64,000 bases of DNA, from positions 24,816,981 through 24,880,980 of the forward strand of contig NC_092699.1 of the NCBI RefSeq assembly GCF_964275005.1, read 5' to 3'. Source of the DNA: Diadema setosum (Eukaryota; Echinodermata; Echinoidea; Diadematoida; Diadematidae). The notes beneath the pieces are model-generated. The model saw nothing but the letters and a program-made list of their open reading frames with translations. It did not search any database and was not told the DNA's origin. Position 1 is the stretch's first letter. Each line of letters begins with the position of its first letter. Below, in pieces: positions 24,418 through 34,465 of this stretch. The position numbers and the translations under genes are program-made.

Positions 24418-24496
24418 CTACGCGGGACTCTAAACAGCTAACCTGTCACGTACTGCTTTGCGGGCAGCGACACTACCACCAGGCTATCCCTGCATG
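24418..24496 (-). ncRNA. tRNA-like SINE head (pseudo-tRNA)
   Basis: On the minus strand, TAGCCTGGTGGTAGTG resembles a polymerase III A box, and GTTTAGAGTCCC about 50 bases later resembles a B box (two mismatches to GGTTCGAGTCC). It does not fold as an intact tRNA by eye, so a tRNA-derived SINE fragment is likelier. Confidence 0.4.
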
Positions 24497-24499
24497 GTT

Positions 24500-25240
24500 G
24501 CCAGCAGTGACACAATGAACTTGGAACAAATACCAATATAGCTCCTCAATTCCGACGTTGTTAAACTGTAAAAAGTATAGTCAAGAAGGATGGAATTTTT
24601 AAATACACTGGAGGGCATACAGATTTCGTTTCTGAATTCATTATCCCGTTATGAAATGTTTGTAATTTTAGATATCATCGCGTTGTTACTTTTATTAGTA
24701 ATTATTCCCAGCACGGGGTATTGCATTATGGAATAGGGATCCAATGTGATAACGTTTTATCTCATGAATGATCGCTCAGCTACTTTTTCTTCCGTCATAG
24801 CAACTCCTTGCGATCACATTATTTTTGTACTCAAAGACAGCAGTGCTGCTATACAATAATAATCCCAAGATAGCTTCGGACAGCTATACCCGACGACAAG
24901 ATATAGACCGATCTTTCGGTCAAAGTTGAACTCATGTAATTTTAAGTAACTTGACGTATCCAATTAAGAGATGAGTATGTCTCAAGCTTTCGTTAAAGCA
25001 CGATAATTTGGGTTGGTTTTCAAGACGTGGAAACAATGTCATATACCATAATATATGCAGAATGAAGTACCAAGTGGATTATTTATTCCTTCGTGTAAAG
25101 TGCATGATGGGCACCTCGAATGTACCACGAGATTACGGGAAGTCCAATATACAGTTTAGTTCACTTTTATCCCAAAGATAATTTTTATGTTCTCTGATTA
25201 TCCACCCGAATCTCTTTGTGCAGGTGGGCAATGTGGTTTT
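24500..25240. other. Non-coding stretch, nothing recognised
   Basis: AT-rich sequence with short open frames only. Confidence 0.45.
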
Positions 25241-25241
25241 G

Positions 25242-25801
25242 CGTTAGTGTAATTGGAAGATTCAGCGAAAGACAATAGAGCTATCAACGATAAAATGCAG
25301 TTTTGATCTTTGATATTATTACTAGTAGTTTATTCCTTTAAACGAATTCAAAGCCTAGCTAAAATTGTATCTGCACGACATATATCCACGCTGCGGATTT
25401 GTTAACTGCATGAGATGAGATACGTCAGTCGCGCATTACAAGTATTTTACCCAACTTCAAGACATCGTACCTAATAGACAGGTGGACAGTTGGGAACAGA
25501 TGATGAATTCAACTAAGGGCATCGTTAGTGTAATTGGAAGATTCAGCGAAAGACAATAGAGCTATCAACGATAAAATGCAGTTTTGATCTTTGATATCAT
25601 TACTAGTAGTTTATTCCTTTAAACGAATTCAAAGCCTAGCTAAAATTGTATCTGCACGACATATCCACGCTGCGGATTTGTTAACTGCATGAGATGAGAT
25701 ACGTCAGTCGCGCATTACAAGTATTTTACCCAACTTCAAGACATCGTACCTAATAGACAGGTGGACAGTTGGGAACAGATGATGAATTCAACTAAGGGCA
25801 T
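25242..25801. repeat. Near-identical 281-bp direct duplication
   Basis: Copy 1 is 25242-25522 and copy 2 is 25523-25801, back to back. Visible differences are a TA deletion (ACATATATCC to ACATATCC) and one transition (TATTATTAC to TATCATTAC). Confidence 0.95.
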
Positions 25802-26012
25802 AGTCATTACCAATCGTGTTGTACTCAATGAACTTCATCGCGGAGTTCCTGTGATTAAAGGACCCGAAACTTCTCATTTTCGCAAGTGCGAGGTGAGGCA
25901 ACTACAATAGAAAAACAACATCAACCAATAGAGACGGGACTCTGTTGGGGATGTTGGTGTTGGTGTTGATGTATATAGTTGGTGTTGCTAGCGTTGTTGA
26001 TGTTTTGTTTAC

Positions 26013-26112
26013 NNNNNNNNNNNNNNNNNNNNNNNNNNNNNNNNNNNNNNNNNNNNNNNNNNNNNNNNNNNNNNNNNNNNNNNNNNNNNNNNNNNNNNNN
26101 NNNNNNNNNNNN
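26013..26112. other. Assembly gap (100 N)
   Basis: Exactly 100 N, the usual placeholder for a gap of unknown length. Nothing crossing it should be read as continuous. Confidence 0.99.
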
Positions 26113-26301
26113 AAGAACTGATCAAAACTGCAAGATTTATTTTTAAAAAAACCCTAAAGGGCCATGATTTTCTAAAAGTGTCCCTTTGAGAAGCTTTATA
26201 ATCCTTGAAAGTGTAATTTCTCATATGATGTAGGGGCAAATATCATAAAAAACACATTTATGATGTTTAAAAGTCAAATAAGAAATATGACCTCCACTAT
26301 A

Positions 26302-26765
26302 GGGCTCACACCTGTAAATAAAATGGACTGTCCCAGACCCTTCACAAATTCGTACCAAAGATACCAAAAATAAATGAAGAAAAAAATTAATTAAAAATCA
26401 GTGATGTAGTTGGCAAAAAACTGAATAGCTGTAGATATTGAGTATGAATTCCTCTACAAACTGCATCTTGGTTGGAAGATGAAAGCTTTTCTGATGGAAT
26501 TTGAGGGGACTATATTCATTGGTTACGTGTACGAAAATAGGTGATTTTTTGAGTGACAAGAACTCGTAGTCTGGCTTTGCGGACCCTGGACAGAATTAGA
26601 GCAGAACAACCCACCCTGGCAATCTGATGGATGAAAGGTAATATCTCACTTATTCAGGTTAGTGAAGATGAAACACCTCATTTCTCCCAGCTATTTTACA
26701 GAAATTTTTTGAAATTTGAATTTTAACACACGTCTCTATGGGGAATTATTTACCCGTGTGAGCCC
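26302..26765. mobile_element. TA-flanked MITE (Tc1/mariner-like target)
   Basis: Ends GGGCTCACACCTGTAAATAA and TTATTTACCCGTGTGAGCCC are inverted copies, each bordered by TA. It is 464 bp long and has no transposase. Confidence 0.75.
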
Positions 26766-26935
26766 TAGTGCGGCCAAGCTCATGTTTTACGTCAGAACAC
26801 GCCCAGTAGATGGCGCTATTCGTAAAGATTACTGGAGTACCTTTTAGTAAACAGTACTCTCATGGTTACCAGTGTCGTAGTTAGATACAGATATAGTATA
26901 CGCCACTTCAAGGATTACTTACAGCTGTAGAAGTA

Positions 26936-26936
26936 T

Positions 26937-26998
<62 letters not shown>

Positions 26999-27004
26999 TA
27001 GTAG
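26936..27004. repeat. (AGT)n microsatellite
   Basis: Pure AGT with one AGA interruption. A short related run recurs at 27154-27182. Confidence 0.9.
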
Positions 27005-27489
27005 TAGCAGGAACGGCGCAGTGTTTTCAAAAGTGTGGGGCCCACTTCCGGGTTTCATGAGCTAACGAAGTGATGACACCTTATGTATTCCTTTGTATGT
27101 TGCACAAAAGTGTGGGGGCCCGAGCCCCCACGGCCCCCACGGCTGCGCCGGCCCTGGTAGTAGGTGTAGTAGAAGTAGTAGTCACCAGAGGCAGTGCACG
27201 AAATTTACTAAGCAAATAAACTAAGCAGAGTACATTATTTTTGTTCATGTGTGGGATCAAAAATTTAGATAAAAGAAAGGGCCAATGTGGGGCAATAAGT
27301 CGGGTGGTGGTCAAAATGGTTCCATGACATTTGCTCCTGCGATAATTGCTCCCATGACCGGTGGGGGGGAATTGGATTCTGCTTGAAGCGGCCTAAGCCC
27401 TAAATTATGCTAAATTGCCATAAAATCATGTCACGTTATGCCAACCATTATTGTGGTGCCTAATCAGCTGACAAGAAAAAAAGACAGAG

Positions 27490-28150
27490 ATGTCAGAATT
27501 GCCTTGTGATGTCACAATTGCTCTGTTGGAAATTGTTACATTTCAGAGTGCCAAGCTGAGAGTGACATACGAAGCAGCGCGCGATATTAGAATTGCTTTG
27601 TGATGTCACAATTGCTCTGTTAGAAAAACTGTTACAGTACATTCACAGAGTGACATACGGAGCAGCGCGCGATATCAGAATTGCTTGGTGATGTCACAAT
27701 TGATTGTTACAATTGGAAAGTGACATACGAAACAGCGCGCGATATCAGAATTGCTTTGTGATGTCACAATTGCTCTGTTAGATATTGTTACATTTCATAG
27801 AGTGACATACGAAGCAGCGCGCGATATCAGAATTGCTTTGTGATATGTCACAATTGCTCTGTTAGAAATTGTTACATTTCATAGAGCATGACATACGAAG
27901 CAGCGCGCGATTCAGAATTGTTTTGTGATGTCACAATTGCTCTGTTAGAAATTGTTACATTTCATAGAGTGACATACGAAGCAGCGCGCGATCAGAATTG
28001 CTTTGTGATGTCACAATTGCTTCATAGAGTGACTGTAAAGCGATCGATGTAAGAATCGCTTTTTGATGTCACAATATTGCTTCATAGAGTGACTTAAGTA
28101 AAGCGATCGATGTAAACATTGCTTTGTGATGTCACAATTGCTTCGTGACG
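27490..28150. repeat. Tandem satellite, ~85-bp unit, about seven copies
   Basis: Unit: AGCAGCGCGCGATATCAGAA, then TTGCTTTGTGATGTCACAAT, then TGCTCTGTTAGAAATTGTTA, then CATTTCATAGAGTGACATAC. The last two copies replace the GCGCGCG block with AAAGCGATCGATGTAA and are shorter. The unit contains a short inverted repeat around TGATGTCA. Confidence 0.88.
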
Positions 28151-28159
28151 ATTTCACAA

Positions 28160-28870
28160 AAAGTGCACTACTGAGTATGGAAATTGTAAGCAGTGACGCC
28201 ATTTCCGAATATGGTCTACAATAGAGTGTCAAGCAGGCTAACATTCTGAAATGCATTATCACGTGATTATATAGCTCTTTCAACCAATCACTAAAGGATT
28301 ATCTTTTTAATATCACCATTCATTCAGTGATTAATTACACAATGAATAATTTCATGATCAAGAGAGAAACTTTTACAGGAGAGCGAAAACATGCCAGAGT
28401 ATGTTTTTTTTTGCTTGTTATGCTATCATAACTGCATCATGTAACCTCGTAAGCAAAGTTATGGTGTGTCAAAATACTGCATGTGGTCATTTTTGCCATT
28501 TTCTCATAACAAAACATGTAAAATTTGTTCTTAAGGATTTAACACATCCTTTTCAAAAGAGATTATTCATGTTTGCATGCTCAAAATAAATGCTCATAAT
28601 CATGTTTTACCTTATTTTCTGCAGAATGAACAGGACTTCATCTGCAACATTGTAAAAACTAACGTTGTAATTAATGATTAGAATACACTGTATTTATTTC
28701 TATGTAAAAAAAAAGTAAATTCTTGTAAAGTTAAACAATTGAATTTGAGAGCTTTTGAGTGTACATTTTTATCTAAAAAAAAGTTTTGATCTTTGTCTAA
28801 ATACATTTCCCTCATCTGTTCATTCCCTGCACGTGCGTTTCCCTAATTTCTAAGGTATTGTAAGCACATG
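28160..28870. other. Non-coding AT-rich stretch, nothing recognised
   Basis: Only short open frames. It ends where GGCGTACCCAGGATTTTT begins a repeat cluster. Confidence 0.5.
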
Positions 28871-28906
28871 CATAGGCGTACCCAGGATTTTTTAGAGGGG
28901 GGTGTT

Positions 28907-29582
28907 CAGTGGCGTACCGTGGGTCAAGACATGGGGGGGGGCGCACCTCATGGAAGCAACATCAGAATTGCATAACTGTACAATTAAATGCGAGCGAGCG
29001 GAGCGAGCGAGCTTGAAAATTTTGACATTTTACAGTCCCCAAACTGCCGTTTTTATATGTATATAATTATATATATATATAGTATTTGCTTTGAAATTAA
29101 GGGGGTTGCACCGGGTGCAACTGCTGGCAGTTGTTGGCAGTAACATCAGGAGAATGGCATAACGATTAAATGCGAGCGAGCGAAGCGAGCGAGCTTGAAA
29201 ATTTTGACATTTTAAGTCCCCAAACTGCCGTTGGCAGCTATATTTTTTTCGCTTTAGAAATTAAGGGGAGGGGGTGCACCGGCGCAACTGCTGGCAATTA
29301 CTGACAGCAACATCAGGAGAATTGCATAACGATAAAATGCGAGCGAGCGAAGCGAGCGAGCTTGAAAATTTTGACATTACCCCAAACTGCCGTTGTAGCT
29401 ATATTTTTTTCGCTTTAGAAATTAAGGGGATGGGGCGCACCGGGCGCAACTGCTGGCAATTACTGACAACAACATCAGGAGAATTGCATAACGATTAAAT
29501 GCGAGCGAGCGAAGCGAGCGAGCTTGAAAATTTTGACATTTTACAGTCCCCAAACTGCCGTTTTTAGCTATATATAATAATA

Positions 29583-29619
<37 letters not shown>

Positions 29620-30423
29620 CTTTGGAAATTAAGAGGGTTGCACCGGGTGCAACTGCTGGCAGTTGCTGGTGATTAAACGCGAGCGAGCGAAGCGAGCAAG
29701 CTTGAAAATTTTGACATTTTAAGTCCCCAAATTGCCGTTGGCAGCTATATTTTTAGCTTTAGAAATTAAGGGGAGGGGTGTGCACCGGGCGCAACTGCTG
29801 GCAATTACTGACAGCAACATCAGGAGAATTGCATAACGTTAAATGCGAGCGAGCGAGCTTGAAAATTTGACATTTTACAGTCCCCAAACTGCCGTTTTTA
29901 TATGTATATAATATATATATAATAGTATTTGCTTTGGAAATTAAGGGGGTTGCACCGGGTGCAACTGCTGGCAGTTGCTGGCAGTAACATCAGGAGAATG
30001 GCATAACGATTAAATGCGAGCGAGCGAAGCGAGCGAGCTTGAAAATTTTGACATTTTAAGTCCCCAAACTGCCGTTGGCAGCTATATTTTTTCGCTTTAG
30101 AAATTAAGGGGAGGGGGTGCACCGGGCGCAACTGCTGGCAATTACTGACAGTGACATCAGGAGAATGCATAACGATAAAATGCGAGCGAGCGAAGCGAGC
30201 GAGCTTGAAAATTTTGACATTACCCCAAACTGCCGTTTGTAGCTATATTTTTTCGCTTTAGAAATTAAGGGGAGGGGGCGCACCGGGCGCAACTGCTGGC
30301 AATTACTGACAACAACATCAGGAGAATTGCATAACGATAAATGCGAGCGAGCGAAGCGAGCGAGCTTGAAAATTTTGACCTTTTACAGTCCCCAAACTGC
30401 CGTTTGTAGCTATATATAATAAC

Positions 30424-30468
<45 letters not shown>

Positions 30469-31262
30469 GCTTTTGAAATTAAGGGGGTTGCGCCGGGTGC
30501 AACTGCTGGCAGTTGCTGGCGATTAAATGCGAGCGAGCGAAGCGAGCGAGCTTGAAAATTTTGACATTTAAGTCCCCAAACTGCCGTTGGCAGCTATATT
30601 TTTTAGCTTTAGAATTAAGGGGAGGGGGTGCACCGGGCGCAACTGCTGGCAATTACTGACAGCAACATCAGGAGAATTGCATAACGTTAAATGCGAGCGA
30701 GCGAAGCGAGCGAGCTTGAAAATTTTGACATTTTACAGTCCCAAAACTGCCGTTTGTAGCTATATTTTGTCGCTTTAGAAATTAAGGGAGGGGCGCACCG
30801 TGCGCAACTGCTGGCAATTACTGACAGCAACATCAGGAGAATTGCATAAGATTAAATGCGAGCGAGCGAAGCGATCGAGCTTGAAAATTTTGACATTTTA
30901 AGTCCCCAAACTGCCGTTGGCAGCTATATTTTTTCGCTTTAGAAATTAAGGGGAGGGGGTGCACCGGGCGCAACTGCTGGCAATTACTGACAGTGACATC
31001 AGGAGAATTGCATAACGATAAAATGCGAGCGAGCGAAGCGAGCGAGCTGAAAATTTTGACATTACCCCAAACTGCCGTTTGTAGCTATATTTTTTCGCTT
31101 TAGAAATTAAGGGGAGGGGGCGCACCGGGCGCAACTGCTGGCAATTACTGACAACAACATCAGGAGAATTGCATAACGATTAAATGCGAGCGAGCGAAGC
31201 GAGCGAGCTGAAAATTTTGACCTTTTACAGTCCCCAACTGCCGTTTGTAGCTATATATAATA

Positions 31263-31303
<41 letters not shown>

Positions 31304-31994
31304 GCTTTGAAATTAAGGGGTTGCGCCGGGTGCAACTGCTGGCAGTTGCTGGCGATTAAAGCAAGCGAGCGAAGCGAGCGAGCTTGAAATTTTGACATTT
31401 TAAGTCCCAAACTGCCGTTGGCAGCTATATTTTTTAGCTTTAGAATTAAGGGGAGGGGGTGCACCGGGCGCAACTGCTGGCAATACTGACAGCAACATCA
31501 GGAGAATTGCATAACGTAAATGCGAGCGAGCGAAGCGAGCGAGCTTGAAAATTTTGACATTTTACAGTCCCAAAACTGCCGTTTGTAGCTATATTTTGTC
31601 GCTTTAGAAATTAAGGGGAGGGGGCGCACCGTGCGCAACTGCTGGCAATTACTGACAGCAACATCAGGAGAATTGCATAACGATTAAATGCGAGCGAGCG
31701 AAGCGATCGAGCTTGAAAATTTTGACATTTTACAGTCCCGAACTGCCGTTTGTAGCTATATTTTTTCGCTTTGGAAATTCGGGGGGGGGGGGGGGGCGCA
31801 CCGGGCGCAACTGCTGGCAATTACTGGCAGTAACATCAGGAGAATGGCATAACGGTTAAATGCGAGGGAGCGAAGCGAGCGAGCTTGAAAATTTTGACAT
31901 TTTACCGTCCAAAAACTGTCGTTTGTAGCTACATGTATATTTTTTTCGCATTGGAGGGAGGGGACGCCCGGTGCGCCCCCTGGATCCGCCACTG
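28907..31994. repeat. 18-copy ~167-bp satellite with five-unit higher-order structure
   Basis: Each unit reads GGGCGCAACTGCTGGCAATT, ATCAGGAGAATTGCATAACG, GCGAGCGAGCGAAGCGAGCG, TTGAAAATTTTGACATTTTA and CCCCAAACTGCCGT. Spacing is 160-185 bp, and the GCGAGCG cores lie at about 28992, 29173, 29340 and so on to 31863. (TA)n-bearing variants at 29585, 30425 and 31262 are about 840 bp apart, showing a five-unit higher-order repeat. The array starts with CAGTGGCGTACC and ends at GGATCCGCCACTG. Confidence 0.9.
30426..30466. repeat. (TA)n tract within the satellite
   Basis: About 40 bp of alternating TA. Similar tracts are at 29585-29615 and 31262-31300, each in the same position of the higher-order unit. 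Confidence 0.9.
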
Positions 31995-32099
31995 GTAGTC
32001 AAGGGTGTCGGTTTATGTTCATGATGGGGGAGGTATGACCAGCGAGGGGGCGTCGAGTGATCAAGCGGGAGAAGGATGTCCATAATCTGCACTTTATAT

Positions 32100-32560
32100 A
32101 GAGCATCCCCTAATTTGTTTGTGTTTGTGAGTGTGTGTGTTTCATATAGATGGAAAAGTTAGGAAATAGCCAAGGTCAAGTCTTATTATTGGCAATGAAG
32201 GCATAGACTAGTATGTAAAACAACACTGCAAAATCAATGATCAAGCTTTGATAGCATAATTATGTGTACAACCTATCAAACATTGCGCAACATTGCAGCG
32301 ACTCTTTTTGCATTCCGATATTCTGAGTACACTGCGCACATCCTGCTTGTATTCAAAATGCCAACCAGGAATCACGCTGAATCACAATCTTTTGTCGTTT
32401 CCGGGCTTTTGAACAATGTTATACCTCTTAATTATATGGTTAAAAGAAATCTTAGAAAAATATCTTCTTTTTTCTTGATCATCCTTTCATATCGATTTCA
32501 AAAGCAGTTTACTAACCCTTGAATTACCATTTTCGTAGGTTTTTTCTTTCTTTTTTTTTC
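32100..32560. other. Non-coding spacer
   Basis: Nothing recognised. It is followed by G homopolymers (32582-32630) and a GTTACGCCACTG terminus at 32639-32650. Confidence 0.45.
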
Positions 32561-32904
32561 CTTTTTTTCTTAATCAGCGGATGGGGGGGGGGGGGGGTGG
32601 CACGATGGGGGGGGGGGGGGCACGTAGTTACCCCCGTAGTTACGCCACTGTTCCTAGACCTAGATATCTAATGAATTTTAGGCGCAATAAAGTCATCCAA
32701 CCACAATTTGTAGACTCACACTCATTTATCTTTCAGTTTTAACTTTCAGTCATTGAAAAGATTCATATCTACTATTACTAAAGGTTAACCAAGTCCATGT
32801 GCTATTACTAATTACATTGAGTAGCAAGTAACTTGCTACTCCCAGAGCTTCCAGAGCTTGCTGCTTCCAGTAGGCTGCTATACTGACTGTACTTGGTATA
32901 TAGT

Positions 32905-34159
32905 CAGTGGCGTATCTAGGGAAAACGGCGCCCGCGGCAAGCGCGAAAATTGCGCCCCTAATTTCTGAAAAAGTATTCAACCCCAACCCCATCCCGGTAG
33001 GGACTTTAAAAAAGTCCTCATGATAAATGCTTTTTGAAGCACTTAAGAGGGGTCTTTGAGGGTGATTTAAATGTATAGGCTACCCTAAATTTTGATATAT
33101 TTTGGCGAGCGAGCGCAGCAAGCGAGCCGAAATTTTTATATTTCAGCTTTATACATAACATGGAATTCTTGTCATTTTTGGTTATTAAATCTTCGAATTA
33201 CAATTCTAATCATAGTGACGGCCTTATAGATAACGATTTGTACCAACAGTGTCCACCCCATCCCGGTAGGGACTTAAAAAAAGTCCACATGATGTGCTTT
33301 TTCAAGCACTTATATAGAAGGGGTCTTTTGAGGGTGTTTTAAATGTTATAGATATTTAAGAATTTTGGCGAGCGAGCCGAAAATTTTTGTATTTCAGCTT
33401 ACAAAACATGGAATTCTTGTCATTTATGGTTATTAAATCTTCGAATGACAATTCTAATCAAGATATAGTGACGGTCTTATAGATAACGATTTATACCAAC
33501 AGTGTTCAACCCCAATCCCATCCCGGTAGGGACTTTAAAAAAAAAAAAAAAAAAGTCCACTTGATATGCTTTTTCGAGCACTTAAAAGGTTTTTTTTTTT
33601 TTAGGGTGATATAAAATCTGATAAATTTTGATAAAATTTGGCGAGCGAGCGCAGCGAGCGAGCCGACAATTTTGTATTCACCTTACAAAACATGGAATTT
33701 TTGTCATTTTTTTGGTTATTAAATCTTACAATATTCTAATCAGGATGTAGAGACGGCTTCATAGATAACCACTTATGCCAACAAACTAAGGACTTGGAAA
33801 AATACTCTGAATTACTACGAGTGCCAGTGAGTGAGCCGAAATTTTTATATTTCCACGTCATCATTACGTTTTGTTCTTCTTGATTTGTTTTGTTTTGTTT
33901 TTTTTGATAAATTTTGGCGAGCGGGCGCAGCGAGCGAGCCGAAAATGTTTATATTTCAGCGTTACAAAACATGGAATTCATGGAATTCATGTTTTGTTTT
34001 TATCTTGTTTGATTTGGTTTTCTGCCCCCCCCCCCCCCCCCCCCTTCTCCTTCGCCCGTCCGGGCGAGATTTTCTATTTTCTTCTTCTTCTTTTTTTTTT
34101 TCTGCCTTTTTTTTTTTCACGTGCCCCCTTGCCCCCCCCCCCCCCACGATACGCCACTG
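32905..34159. mobile_element. Composite element with CAGTGGCGTA ends and ~270-bp internal tandem repeats
   Basis: Left end CAGTGGCGTATCTAGGG and right end ACGATACGCCACTG. Inside, GGCGAGCGAGCGCAGCGAGC-like blocks occur near 33103, 33365, 33640 and 33916, each followed by AAAACATGGAATTCTTGTCA; CCCATCCCGGTAGGGACTTT occurs near 32985, 33259 and 33518. The last 120 bp are long C and T tracts. An exact target duplication is not clear. Confidence 0.65.
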
Positions 34160-34465
34160 TTGGTAGTTGATACTACTGACTTAGCATGCAATGTGCATAT
34201 AATAGGCTGCAGCGCAGCATGCATTGTACACACATAATATTACGCATCATACACAATTTACGGTACCGCGTACGGTATAATACCGGTAAACGGTGATTAT
34301 TATGCGCAATGTATCTTCGCGATTCGGTCAGAAAGCAAAGCAGGGATCGGGAATGTCTACTGTTTGCGCGTCAGCTTCGCACGCGGTGCAGTAACGTAGT
34401 ATTAACACGTACTGTACACGAGTTCTTTAGTGCGTATGATATTATGTAACTCCATAATGTATCAT

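Noticed and set aside
29274..31820. Several 60-90 codon frames with NCWQLLTATSGELHN-like text
   Set aside because: They recur because they are read from successive satellite monomers. No start context or splice structure supports them.
28907..31994. CRISPR-like regular array
   Set aside because: Spacing is about 167 bp with the whole unit repeated and no unique spacers. This is a eukaryotic satellite.
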